Positions 25,858 through 34,049 of a stretch of 64,000 bases of DNA are shown piece after piece (the stretch's first letter is position 1; every line of letters begins with the position of its first letter). Location: assembly GCA_033283385.1 (NCBI GenBank), contig JAWMQQ010000001.1, forward strand, positions 1,302,001 to 1,366,000. Reading direction: 5' to 3'. Made by a program: the position numbers and the translations under genes. The notes under the pieces are model-generated. The model had not been told where the DNA came from. It saw nothing but the letters and a program-made list of their open reading frames with translations, and made no database searches. This DNA is from Mangrovimicrobium sp033283385. Its GTDB lineage: Bacteria > Pseudomonadota > Gammaproteobacteria > Pseudomonadales > Halieaceae.

Positions 25858-27873
25858 ATGACAGAACAACTGGCCGGCAAGTTGCTGTGGCAGCCTACCG
25901 CTGAACGTATTGCGGCAGCCGGAATGACTTCCTTTATCGAGTGGGTCAATGCCACCTATGGCTGCGCGTTCAGCAATTATGAAGAACTGTGGCGCTGGTC
26001 GGTGGAGGATGTCGGACGCTTCTGGGAGGCTATCCAGCGCCATTACGACGTCGAATTTTCAGCTGCCTACGACGCGCCGCTTACGAATCCGGTCATGCCC
26101 GGCGCCCGCTGGTTCGAGGGGGCCAGGCTGAACCTCGCGCAGCACCTGCTCAAGGCGGGCGACCTCGGAGACCCGGGCCGTGTGGTGGTATACGCCGAGA
26201 GCGAGTGCTTTCCGTCGCGCACGGTGGACTGGCACGGCCTGCGCGAGCAGGTGGCCAGGTTCGCCACCTACCTGCGCAGCCAGGGCGTCGGGCCCGGCGA
26301 TCACGTCGCGGCCTACCTGCCGATCTCCATCGAGGCGGTGGTCGCCATGCTCGCCAGCATCAGCATCGGCGCCGTGTGGTCCAGTTGCTCTCCGGATTTC
26401 GGCGCAAAGAGCGTGCTGGAGCGGTTCTCGCAGGTGAAGCCCAGGGTGCTGATCGCCATCACCGGCTACCGATACAACGGCAGGGAATTCGATCGCAAGG
26501 CGGACCTCGAACTGATCGCGTCCAGCCTGGAGGGACTCGGCAAGCTGGTCTACCTGCCCTGGATGCACGATGCCCCGCCGGTCCTGCCGGCGAGTACCGG
26601 TATCGATACCTGGGACCAGGCGCTGGACAACCCCGCGACCTATGCCGGCTTCGAGTTCGAGCAGGTGGACTTCGCCCACCCGGTGTGGGTGCTGTACACC
26701 TCCGGCACCACCGGGTTGCCCAAGGGTATCGTCCACAGCCAGGGCGGTATCGCGCTGGAGTTCACCAAGTACGGCTGGCTGCACGACGACCTCAGGCCCG
26801 ACGATATCAAGTTCTTCTTCACCACCACGGGCTGGACCATGTTCAACCTGCTGGTGGGCGGGCTGGCGACCGGCACCGCCATCGTCGTCTACGACGGCTC
26901 GCCAACCTGGCCGGACCTGGACTGCCTGTGGGAGATCAACGAGCGCATCGGCGTCACCTATTTCGGCGCCAGCCCGACCTACCTCAACAACCTGCTCAAG
27001 AACCAGTACTCGCCCCGGGCGCATTTCAATACCGGTAAAATCCGCACGATGGCGCTGACCGGTTCGCCGGTGTCGCCGGAGAACTTCGCCTGGCTCTACG
27101 AGCACGTTGGCGAGGATATCCACGCCATGTCCATGAGCGGCGGCACCGACGTGGCCGCCGCGTTTGTCGGCGGGGTATGCACCATGCCCGTCTATGCCGG
27201 TGAGATCCAGGCGCCCTGCCTGGGTGTGGATGCCTGTGTTTTCGACGAGGAGGGCAGGGAGGTGGTCAACGAGGACGGCGAGCTGGTGGTGCGCCAGCCC
27301 ATGCCCTCCATGCCGGTGTATTTCTGGAACGACCCGGGCAACGAGCGCTACCAGGGCAGTTATTTCGAGCGCTTTCCCGGGGTCTGGTGCCAGGGGGACC
27401 AGGCGTTGTTCAACGACCATATGGGCTGCGTGATTTCCGGGCGCAGCGACGCGACCCTGAATCGCTACGGCGTGCGCATCGGGACTGCGGAAATCTACCG
27501 CAACGTGGAGTCGATAGGCGGTATCGTGGACAGCCTGATCGTCAACCTGGAACTGCCGGGGGCGAAGTTCTTCATGCCATTGTTCGTAAAGCTGGCGCCG
27601 GGCTGCGAGCTCGACGATGACCTGCGCGAGGCGGTGCGCGCCGTGCTCTCGGAAAACTGCTCGCCGCGGCACGTCCCCGATGAGATCTACGTGGTGGATG
27701 CGATACCCTACACCCTGAGTGGCAAGAAGCAGGAAATTCCCGTGAAAAAGCTGTTGCTCGGCAAGCCGGCGGAAACGGCGGTGAAGCTGGAGGCGTGCGC
27801 CAATCCGGAGGCCATGCAGTTCTTCATCGACATGGGCAGGGCGCGTTTGGCCGGCGAAGGGGCGGCGGGATGA
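25858..27873 (+). CDS. aacS: Acetoacetyl-CoA synthetase
   Basis: 671 residues from the ATG at 25858. AMP-forming ligase with YTSGTTGLPKGI, an N-terminal ACAS_N-like segment with FIEWVNATYGCAF, FTTTGWTMFN, and the acetoacetate-CoA ligase hallmark MSGGTDVAAAFVGG; the C-terminal catalytic lysine lies in SGKKQEIPVKKLL. It converts acetoacetate, ATP and CoA to acetoacetyl-CoA. Acetoacetate is the end product of leucine and isoprenoid breakdown through HMG-CoA, which fits the carboxylase operon opposite. The substrate assignment by motif is strong. Confidence 0.9.
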   Translation: MTEQLAGKLLWQPTAERIAAAGMTSFIEWVNATYGCAFSNYEELWRWSVEDVGRFWEAIQRHYDVEFSAAYDAPLTNPVMPGARWFEGARLNLAQHLLKAGDLGDPGRVVVYAESECFPSRTVDWHGLREQVARFATYLRSQGVGPGDHVAAYLPISIEAVVAMLASISIGAVWSSCSPDFGAKSVLERFSQVKPRVLIAITGYRYNGREFDRKADLELIASSLEGLGKLVYLPWMHDAPPVLPASTGIDTWDQALDNPATYAGFEFEQVDFAHPVWVLYTSGTTGLPKGIVHSQGGIALEFTKYGWLHDDLRPDDIKFFFTTTGWTMFNLLVGGLATGTAIVVYDGSPTWPDLDCLWEINERIGVTYFGASPTYLNNLLKNQYSPRAHFNTGKIRTMALTGSPVSPENFAWLYEHVGEDIHAMSMSGGTDVAAAFVGGVCTMPVYAGEIQAPCLGVDACVFDEEGREVVNEDGELVVRQPMPSMPVYFWNDPGNERYQGSYFERFPGVWCQGDQALFNDHMGCVISGRSDATLNRYGVRIGTAEIYRNVESIGGIVDSLIVNLELPGAKFFMPLFVKLAPGCELDDDLREAVRAVLSENCSPRHVPDEIYVVDAIPYTLSGKKQEIPVKKLLLGKPAETAVKLEACANPEAMQFFIDMGRARLAGEGAAG

Positions 27874-27895
27874 GCCCTTGTTCGCGGGAGCGCCT

Positions 27896-28597
27896 GTGAA
27901 CAGGCGGGCGGAGGCGCCGGCCGCCGGCAAGCGCAAGAGGTCGGTGCGTTTGTCCAAGGCCGCGCGGCAGGCTGAGATACTCGCGAAGTCGCGGGAGGTA
28001 TTCGAGCGCCGCGGCTACGAGAGCACCACGGTCGCGGATATCGCCGCGGAGCTCGGCCTCGTCGAGGGCACCATCTTCCACTACTTCCCCAGCAAGCGCG
28101 CGCTGATGCTGAAGGTGATCGAGAGCTTCTACGAGGAGATCACCGCGGAACTCGAGGCGGGTATCGCCGCCGTGCGGGGCGTGCGCAACCGGCTGTACTT
28201 CATCATCCACTTCCACCTGAAGACCGTCACCGGCAGTGCAGGGCTGTGCGCCGTGATCCTGCGGGAATCGCGCGGGCTGGAGCCGGGCATCGCCGGGGAG
28301 ATTCATCGTCTCAACCGGCGCTACACCGGGCAGCTGATACAGGTGGTGAAAGAGGGTGTCGAGCTCGGTGAGATCAAGCCCGGCGTTTCGCCCGCGCTGG
28401 TTCGCAATACGGTCTACGGCAATATCGAGCACGTGCTGTGGGACGTGATGACCGAGCGCAAGCCGGTCGACGTGGAAGCGGTATCGGAGGAGTTGACCGA
28501 ACTGGTATTTCGCGGCATCAGCGCCGACGGGGCCCGCCTGGAGAAGCGCGAGGTCGCGTCGCTGGTGAGGAAGCTCAATAACCTGCTAACCCCGTAG
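27896..28597 (+). CDS. TetR-family transcriptional regulator
   Basis: 233 residues from the GTG at 27896, preferred because GGGAG lies 7 nt upstream; a TTG at 27878 would add six residues. The N-terminal helix-turn-helix is clear (STTVADIAAELGLVEGTIFHYFPSKRALML), followed by an all-helical ligand domain similar in size to FadR/KstR2-type repressors. It follows aacS after 22 bp, so it may control the acetoacetate/leucine-type operons or the nearby steroid arm. The stop codon TAG is part of a REP repeat. Confidence 0.85.
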   Translation: MNRRAEAPAAGKRKRSVRLSKAARQAEILAKSREVFERRGYESTTVADIAAELGLVEGTIFHYFPSKRALMLKVIESFYEEITAELEAGIAAVRGVRNRLYFIIHFHLKTVTGSAGLCAVILRESRGLEPGIAGEIHRLNRRYTGQLIQVVKEGVELGEIKPGVSPALVRNTVYGNIEHVLWDVMTERKPVDVEAVSEELTELVFRGISADGARLEKREVASLVRKLNNLLTP

Positions 28598-28703
28598 GAG
28601 CCTGCTACGCAGGCGATCGCCTTTTGTAGGAGCCCGTTACACGGGCGATTGCCTTTTGTAGGAGCCCGTTACACGGGCGATCGCCTGCGTAGCAGGCTCC
28701 TAC
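28594..28703. repeat. REP cluster: three direct units and one inverted unit
   Basis: Units begin GTAGGAGCC and contain a small palindrome (CTGCTACGCAG or CCGTTACACGGG) then CGAT(C/T)GCC. Three lie in direct orientation from 28594, 28626 and 28658, and a fourth is inverted, ending at 28703, so the whole can fold as a long cruciform. The first unit supplies the TAG stop of the TetR gene, the last the TAG stop of the convergent SDR gene. The style is that of Pseudomonas-type REP/BIME elements. Confidence 0.85.
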
Positions 28704-29509
28704 AGGACTTTTTGGGGATCGTAGTCCGGCAGGCGGAAGGGCAGGTTGGTATCCTGCAGCCCGCCGTCGTAGCGGACGATTTCCGCGTGGATATAATCCG
28801 CCGCGGGAGAACACAGGAAAGCGACTGTCTCGCCCACCTTGTCTGCCTCGCCGATGCTGCGCAGCGGCGTCTTTTCCTTGAGCAACCGCCCGAAGCTCTC
28901 GTCCGAGTCGATCAGGGTGCGCTCCAGCGCCGGTGTCATGATGGAGCCCAGTGCGATAGCGTTGACCCGCACATGCGGCGCCAGTTCGTCGGCCATGCTG
29001 CGGGTGAGGTAATCCAGCGCGGCCTTGGCCACGCCGTAGGACAGCATACCCCTGCCAGTCAGGTGCCCGACCGCCGACGAGATACTGATGATGACGCCTT
29101 CGCCTTGCTTGATCATGTGCGGCGCCACGCGCCTTGACAGCATGAAGGCGGACTTGGTGTTCCAGTCGAAGATATGCGAGAACTCGTCGTCGCTGATATC
29201 CAGGAAGCCGTTGAAGATGGTGCCGCCGGCATTGTTGATGAGGATATCGATGCGCCCGAATTCGTCGATGGTCGCGGCGACCAGCCGGTCGAGGTCTTCG
29301 GCGACCGTGACATCCCCGGCCACGGCGAGGGCCTTCACGCCGTGCGAGCGCACCCGCCCGGCGGTGCGCTCGATATCCATGCCGGTGCGGGCATTGCAAA
29401 CCACGTGCGCGCCGGCGCGCGCCAGCGCCAGCGCGACACCTTCGCCGATGCCCATGCCGGCGCCGGTCACGATGGCGACCTTGCCGCCGAGGTCGATAGT
29501 CAGGCTCAC
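28700..29509 (-). CDS. SDR dehydrogenase, last gene of the second steroid arm
   Basis: 269 residues with TGAGMGIG, NNAGG, SISSAVG, catalytic SYGVAK and RYDGGLQDTNLPF at the C terminus. It ends the minus-strand operon SDR-ipdC-echA20-Rieske-SDR, 16 bp after the Rieske gene, and probably acts on a hydroxysteroid or hydroxyacyl-CoA. The end of the reading frame (VL then TAG) runs into a REP element, which provides the stop. I cannot assign position specificity such as 7alpha- or 3alpha-HSDH from the sequence. Confidence 0.75.
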   Translation of the reverse strand: MSLTIDLGGKVAIVTGAGMGIGEGVALALARAGAHVVCNARTGMDIERTAGRVRSHGVKALAVAGDVTVAEDLDRLVAATIDEFGRIDILINNAGGTIFNGFLDISDDEFSHIFDWNTKSAFMLSRRVAPHMIKQGEGVIISISSAVGHLTGRGMLSYGVAKAALDYLTRSMADELAPHVRVNAIALGSIMTPALERTLIDSDESFGRLLKEKTPLRSIGEADKVGETVAFLCSPAADYIHAEIVRYDGGLQDTNLPFRLPDYDPQKVL

Positions 29510-29525
29510 GTCGACGTCCTCCGCT

Positions 29526-30608
29526 TCAGCCGAACAGGCCAGCTTCCAGCGAGCGGATACCGTCGCCTGGCTCGGGCAGCATCTGCACGTGGTGCCGGCC
29601 GTTGACCGATTGCTGGATTTCCACCACCTTCGCCGGCTCCGCGTAGAACTGGCTGAGCCACTTGCGGCCCTTGAAAAAGGGGCCGTCGACGGGCATTTGC
29701 ATCGGCCGCAACGCCGGCCGCTTGTGCTTCCAGATGTCGAAATCCGCGCCGAATACCTTTAGCGCGGTGGCTTGCACCGCGCGCGCCCGCTCGATATCCG
29801 CCGGCAGTACCTCGTCGCCCTCCGCACGGGTGAGGCAGGCGTGCCAGACCTGGGTGACGCCGTCGTCGACCGGGGTGTTGGCGATGAGCTCGAAGGTCAA
29901 CATCGGGCCGAAGCGCTGCTTGGAAAGCAGGATTCCGGGGCCGGTGTACCAGGTGACGGTATCGAGCTGCGCCTGGTAGTCCTCGTGGAAGCCGCCCTGG
30001 CGCTGGATGTAGATATGGTCGCGGAACTCGTTCTCGAACTCCTCGCAGGGCGCCCCGTGGGTCGGGCCGAGGTGGGAGGCGTCCGCCATGTTGTCGAGGA
30101 TTTCCTGCCCGTGGACGTTGAGCACGCCCACGTGGTCCAGTTGCCAGTGCACCCAGGCGGGGTCGTCCCACTCCTTCAGGAAAGGCGGCTCGAAGGCGGG
30201 CGGGTTGCCGTCCGGGTCGTACCAGGCCATGGCGCAACCCATCACCTCGCGCACCGGGTGCGAGCGCAGCGGCGTGATCTCCGGGCACTCGTCCATGCCG
30301 GGGATGTCCTCCAGCGCGCCCTCGGGGCCGTAACGCCAGCCGTGGTAGGGGCAGCGTATGGAATCGCCCTCCAGTTGCCGCTTCTCGCGCACGATGACGG
30401 CGCTGTCGCTGGCCAGGTGGGAGCCCATGTGCGCGCAGTAGGCATCGAGCATGACGATACGGCCGCTCTCGCCGCGGTAGAGCACGAAGTCTTCGCCGAA
30501 GTAGTGGACCGGTATCGGTCCGTCATCCAGCTCGCTCGCTTCCGCGACGATAAACCAGCCGCGGGGGAAAGTGGCCGGACCCAGTTTGTAGTCTTTGGAT
30601 GTTGCCAA
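29526..30608 (-). CDS. KshA-like Rieske oxygenase (3-ketosteroid 9alpha-hydroxylase type)
   Basis: 360 residues. The Rieske 2Fe-2S ligands are in CAHMGSH (Cys58, His60) and CPYHGWRY (Cys86, His89); the mononuclear iron site is DNMADASHLGPTH (His179, His184). The C-terminal segment FDIWKHKRP...KGRKWLSQFYAEPA matches the KshA pattern IWKHK...LRRWYEQFY. KshA with reductase KshB hydroxylates C9 of 3-ketosteroids, the trigger for ring B opening. The neighbours here act later, on rings C and D, so the substrate could be another steroid position. No reductase is encoded nearby. Confidence 0.8.
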   Translation of the reverse strand: MATSKDYKLGPATFPRGWFIVAEASELDDGPIPVHYFGEDFVLYRGESGRIVMLDAYCAHMGSHLASDSAVIVREKRQLEGDSIRCPYHGWRYGPEGALEDIPGMDECPEITPLRSHPVREVMGCAMAWYDPDGNPPAFEPPFLKEWDDPAWVHWQLDHVGVLNVHGQEILDNMADASHLGPTHGAPCEEFENEFRDHIYIQRQGGFHEDYQAQLDTVTWYTGPGILLSKQRFGPMLTFELIANTPVDDGVTQVWHACLTRAEGDEVLPADIERARAVQATALKVFGADFDIWKHKRPALRPMQMPVDGPFFKGRKWLSQFYAEPAKVVEIQQSVNGRHHVQMLPEPGDGIRSLEAGLFG

Positions 30609-30688
30609 AACGGTTTCCTCGCCTCTCTATTGTTATCAGTGACTGGCCTGTTTGTATGCCGCCCTGAAGGTGGCGACCCCGATGAATT

Positions 30689-31444
30689 TTATTGTCCCTT
30701 GAAGTTCGTATCCCGCTTTTCGACGAAGGCGTCGCGCGCCTCCTGTGAGTCAGCGTCGGTGTACGCCTGCAGAGTAAAGCCCTGTTCCCAGCGGTACTTG
30801 TCTTCCAGGTTGCCGTCCTCGATGCCGTTCAGCGCTTCCTTGGCAAGCTGGATCATGGGCGAGCTTTTTTCCGCGATTTTCGCGGCGATGGAAAGCGCAC
30901 ACTCGCGCAGTTCACTGCGCTCGACAACACGCTCTACCGCGCCCAGGCGGTAAGCCTCCGCGGCATCGATGAATTCCCCGGTGAAGTACATGTAACGGAC
31001 CTTCTGCACCGGGAACATGCGCTGCAGGTGGGCGCCGCCGCCCATGGCGCCGCGGTCTACCTCCGGCACACCGAAACGCGCGCAACTGGAGGCCACGATA
31101 ATGTCCGCGGCCCCTGAAATGCCGATACCGCCGCCCAGCACGAAACCGTGAACCGCGACGATGACCGGCTTGGGGTTGCGATGAATCGCCGCGAAGCTGT
31201 CGTAGTTGCCCTTGTTGACCGCGACGATTTTCGTGCTGTCCGCCGCCAGTTCCTTGATGTCGACACCGGCGCAGAAGCCCTTGCCCTGGGCGCGGATGAC
31301 GATGACACGCACTTCCGGCTGTGTGCCCAGCGCCTCGAGGTGGGCGGCAATGGCCGCCCATTCCTGCGAGTTGAATGCATTGACCGGCGGCTTGTTGAAC
31401 ACCACCTCGGCAATTCCGTTTTCGACTGTTGACTCGAAAGCCAT
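30689..31444 (-). CDS. echA20: EchA20-like HIEC-CoA ring-D hydrolase
   Basis: 251 residues of the crotonase family. The N-terminal PPVNAFNSQEW, oxyanion-hole segment GFCAGVDIKEL, GFVLGGGIGISGAADIIVAS, FGVPEVDRGAMGGGAHL and AKEALNGIEDGN all match mycobacterial EchA20 (PPVNAI..., AGVDIKEM, GGGIGLVGNSDVIVAS, FGLPEVERGALG). EchA20 hydrolyses the five-membered ring D of HIEC-CoA before IpdAB opens ring C. It lies 30 bp downstream of ipdC in the same operon, which strengthens the assignment. The Comamonas counterpart is ScdN. Confidence 0.87.
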   Translation of the reverse strand: MAFESTVENGIAEVVFNKPPVNAFNSQEWAAIAAHLEALGTQPEVRVIVIRAQGKGFCAGVDIKELAADSTKIVAVNKGNYDSFAAIHRNPKPVIVAVHGFVLGGGIGISGAADIIVASSCARFGVPEVDRGAMGGGAHLQRMFPVQKVRYMYFTGEFIDAAEAYRLGAVERVVERSELRECALSIAAKIAEKSSPMIQLAKEALNGIEDGNLEDKYRWEQGFTLQAYTDADSQEARDAFVEKRDTNFKGQ

Positions 31445-31474
31445 GCTACCGATCTCCCGCGTTAGAAATTCCGG

Positions 31475-32524
31475 CTATCGAACATCGCCCAGCCGCTGCA
31501 GCGATTGCCCTGCCTCGTCCATGATCCGCGCTACCAGTTCGGCGACGGTGGGCAAATCGGCGATGTTGCCCGCGATCTGCCCGCTGGGCAGTATGCCCGC
31601 GCTCGGGTGCCCCCGGACCATCGCCTCCTGGATCAGCATCGGCGCGTTGGCGGCCATCAGGGTTTGCGCAAAACTCATGTCGTTGTGTTTCTTCATGCCC
31701 CAGGCGCTTGCCAGCATCGCGTAGAGCGAACTGCCGGTGAGTCTGGTAAACGCCAGCCCGTTGCGTATCGCCAGCAGCAACATGCCCAGGGAAGAGGTTT
31801 TCTCCAGCGATTGCAGGCACTCGTTGTAAATCATGCGCTGGGGCATGCCATCCAGCCGGGTGCTGACGATGATTTCCTCCGTCTTCGCCTGCAGGTAGCG
31901 GGACTTGGTGGCCGACGGCACCGGTGACTCCTGCGTCATCAGGAAGCGCGTGCCCATGGCGATGCCTTCCGCGCCATAGGCCAGCGCCGAGACCAGGCCG
32001 CGGCCGTCCTTGAAACCGCCGGCGGCCACCACGGGCACGTCCAGCGCATCCACCACCTGCGGCAGCAGGATACTGCTGGCCACGCTGCCGGTGTGGCCGC
32101 CACCCTCGGAGCCCTGTACCACGACTGCGTCCGCGCCCATTTCCACGGCTTTAACCGCGTGTTTGAGCGCGCCTACCGTCGGGATGCAGACAATGCCGGC
32201 GCCCTTCAGCCGCGCGATCATCGATGCGGCGGGGGAGCGCGAGTAGCTGACGGCTCTCACGCCGTGCTTTATGCAGATATCGATAATCTCGTCCGCGCCC
32301 GGCGCGTACATGTGGAAGTTCACGCCGAAGGGTTTACCAGTGCGCCGCTTGATATCCTCGATACCTGCTTCGACCTCCGCAGGGCTCATTACGGCTCCCG
32401 CGAGGAAACCGAAGGCACCCGCGTCGCCACTGGCGGCGACCAGGGCAGGGTCTGCGACCCAGCCCATGGCCGTCTGGATCACGGGATGCTGGCAGCCCAG
32501 CAAGTCGGTCAGTCTCGTCTGCAT
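31475..32524 (-). CDS. ipdC: IpdC-like flavin-dependent oxidoreductase (nitronate monooxygenase fold)
   Basis: 349 residues, TIM-barrel FMN enzyme of the 2-nitropropane dioxygenase family. Shared with mycobacterial IpdC are HPVIQTAMGWVA, KPFGVN, VVQGSEGGGHTG, VVAAGGFKDGRGL, GTRFLMT and AANAPMLI. IpdC introduces the ring double bond needed to form HIEC-CoA, the substrate of EchA20. Its position directly before echA20 and after an Rv3549c-like SDR reproduces the mycobacterial neighbourhood. The role is well supported by motif and context together. Confidence 0.86.
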   Translation of the reverse strand: MQTRLTDLLGCQHPVIQTAMGWVADPALVAASGDAGAFGFLAGAVMSPAEVEAGIEDIKRRTGKPFGVNFHMYAPGADEIIDICIKHGVRAVSYSRSPAASMIARLKGAGIVCIPTVGALKHAVKAVEMGADAVVVQGSEGGGHTGSVASSILLPQVVDALDVPVVAAGGFKDGRGLVSALAYGAEGIAMGTRFLMTQESPVPSATKSRYLQAKTEEIIVSTRLDGMPQRMIYNECLQSLEKTSSLGMLLLAIRNGLAFTRLTGSSLYAMLASAWGMKKHNDMSFAQTLMAANAPMLIQEAMVRGHPSAGILPSGQIAGNIADLPTVAELVARIMDEAGQSLQRLGDVR

Positions 32525-32533
32525 GGCGGCGGG

Positions 32534-33301
32534 CTATTCCCGTTCCTTCGCCAGGTGGAGAAACACCGGCACTTCGCCGCCGCCGTCCAGTTCGAGGCTG
32601 GCGCCGGAGACATAGCCGGCCTGTGCGGAGGAGAGGAACAGGCAGGCGTCAGCGATATCCTGCGGGTCCGCCATACGCTTCAGCGGCAGCATGTCTGCTA
32701 TGCGCTTGAAGCCCGCCTCGCCGCCGTAATGCGCGATGCCCGCATCGTGGCGTACCAGGCCGACGACGATGGCGTTGACCCGGACTTTCGGGCCCCACTC
32801 CTGAGCCAGCGAGCGCGTGGCGTTCAACAGGCCGGCCTTGGCGGCGCCGTAGGCCGTGGTGCCGGGAGAGGGGCGCACGCCGCTGATGCTGGCGATATTG
32901 ATGATGTTGCCCACCCCGTCCTGCTCGCGCATGACTGCGTAAGCCTGCTGTGAGAGGTTGAGCGGGGCGACCAGGTTCAACTGGATGATCTTCTGGGTGA
33001 AGTCCGCGCTGGCATCGGCGGCATTGGCCGGCGGGCTGCCGCCGGCGTTGTTGACGAGGACGTCGATTCGCCCGAATTTTTCCGCCGCGGTGTCTATCAC
33101 CCGCTGCGACTGCAGCGGGTCGCGAATGTCAGCTGCGACGAACAGCGCTTCCCGCTGCCCGGCTGTGACCGGCTCTCCCGGCTGCTTTCTGCCGCAGATC
33201 ACGACGTGGGCGCCCGCCGCAAGGTAGGCCCGGGATATGGCTCGCCCGATGTGGCCGCCGCCACCGGTAACGATCACGGTCCTGTTATTGTAATCGGTCA
33301 T
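32534..33301 (-). CDS. SDR dehydrogenase, Rv3549c-like, first gene of second steroid arm
   Basis: 255 residues with TGGGGHIG, NNAGGSPPANA, INIASISG and catalytic AYGAAK; the C terminus SGASLELDGGGEVPVFL resembles that of mycobacterial Rv3549c, which lies beside echA20. It starts at 33301 and ends 9 bp before ipdC, heading the five-gene minus-strand operon. It probably oxidises a hydroxyl of a HIP-derived CoA ester. The reaction is inferred from family and position. Confidence 0.77.
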   Translation of the reverse strand: MTDYNNRTVIVTGGGGHIGRAISRAYLAAGAHVVICGRKQPGEPVTAGQREALFVAADIRDPLQSQRVIDTAAEKFGRIDVLVNNAGGSPPANAADASADFTQKIIQLNLVAPLNLSQQAYAVMREQDGVGNIINIASISGVRPSPGTTAYGAAKAGLLNATRSLAQEWGPKVRVNAIVVGLVRHDAGIAHYGGEAGFKRIADMLPLKRMADPQDIADACLFLSSAQAGYVSGASLELDGGGEVPVFLHLAKERE

Positions 33302-33320
33302 GCTGTTGCTACTCTGGACA

Positions 33321-33344
33321 TCGCCAGCCGCTTTCCACTGGCGA
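33321..33344. promoter_or_regulatory. Candidate operator TCGCCAG-N10-CTGGCGA
   Basis: A perfect 7-bp-arm inverted repeat lies about 20 bp upstream of the operon start at 33301, in the divergent region with the MaoC gene. It could be a repressor site controlling the second steroid arm. It differs from the CCAAAAC dyad of the first arm, so common control through these two sites is not supported. Confidence 0.35.
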
Positions 33345-33502
33345 AGAACATTATCAATATAATCTATCCAGTTATTACCGCATTCGGACTATACCCGCGC
33401 GATTGCGCCCTCCGGCGCCTGTTTTTGCCGCGCCCCCGTGAGTAGAATCCCTGCAGCGGGCCGCGCCCCGGCTCCGATAATTACAGCCCTGTCGAGGTGA
33501 CA

Positions 33503-33961
33503 ATGAGCATAACAGTTTTCAACTCTCCGCAAGACCTGCTGGGGAAGGAGGGCACCCAGCTGGGACCCACGGAGTACACACTCATCGACCAGGCGCGCAT
33601 CAACCAGTTTGCCGATGCCACCGGCGATCACCAGTGGATTCACGTGGACGAGGAGCGCGCAAAGCAGTCCGAGTACGGTTGCACCATCGCCCACGGCTAT
33701 CTCACGCTCTCGTTGACCAGCCTGTTTTTGCCGCAGATGCTGCACATCGAAAATTTCAGCATGGGCATCAACTACGGCGCGGAAAAAATTCGCTTTCCCA
33801 ACGTGGTGAAAGTCAATTCACGCGTGCGCGGGCGCGGCGAAATCGTCAGCGTCGACGAGGCCAAGGGCGGGATTCGCTCGGTGGTGCGCATCGTCGTCGA
33901 AATCGAGGGCCAGGAGCGCCCCGCCTGCAGCGTGGACAGCATCAGCCTCTACTACAGCTGA
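33503..33961 (+). CDS. MaoC-family enoyl-CoA hydratase
   Basis: 152 residues from the ATG at 33503 (GTG at 33497 also possible; AGGTG precedes the ATG). It is a single hotdog MaoC domain with the R-hydratase motif FADATGDHQWIHVDEERA (catalytic Asp and His) and the second motif TIAHGYLTLSL. Such enzymes hydrate trans-2-enoyl-CoA. It is divergent from the ipdC-echA20 operon. Since no classical hydratase for HIPE-CoA is evident in either steroid arm, this gene is a candidate for that step, although it could serve ordinary beta-oxidation. Confidence 0.85.
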   Translation: MSITVFNSPQDLLGKEGTQLGPTEYTLIDQARINQFADATGDHQWIHVDEERAKQSEYGCTIAHGYLTLSLTSLFLPQMLHIENFSMGINYGAEKIRFPNVVKVNSRVRGRGEIVSVDEAKGGIRSVVRIVVEIEGQERPACSVDSISLYYS

Positions 33962-33971
33962 GGCGCGCTCT

Positions 33972-34049
33972 TGTAGGAGCCTGCTACGCAGGCGATCGCG
34001 CGTGTAACGCGCTCCTACGGGCGAGATCGCCTGCGTAGCAGGCTCCTAC
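33972..34049. repeat. REP cluster between MaoC and convergent P450 genes
   Basis: One direct unit (TGTAGGAGCCTGCTACGCAG from 33972) is followed by two inverted units ending CTCCTAC at 34018 and 34049. The last unit's GTAGGAG, read on the minus strand, provides the TAG stop codon of the P450 gene. Same family as the clusters at 28594 and 42073. Confidence 0.82.

Noticed and set aside
26059..27957. A 632-codon open frame antisense to acetoacetyl-CoA synthetase
   Set aside because: It is a high-GC shadow of aacS, with His/Gly/Arg-rich composition and no domain.
28594..28703. Possible CRISPR array
   Set aside because: Units are directly repeated, but the gaps between them are only a few bases, they are internally palindromic and one is inverted; no cas genes are nearby. 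They are REP elements.
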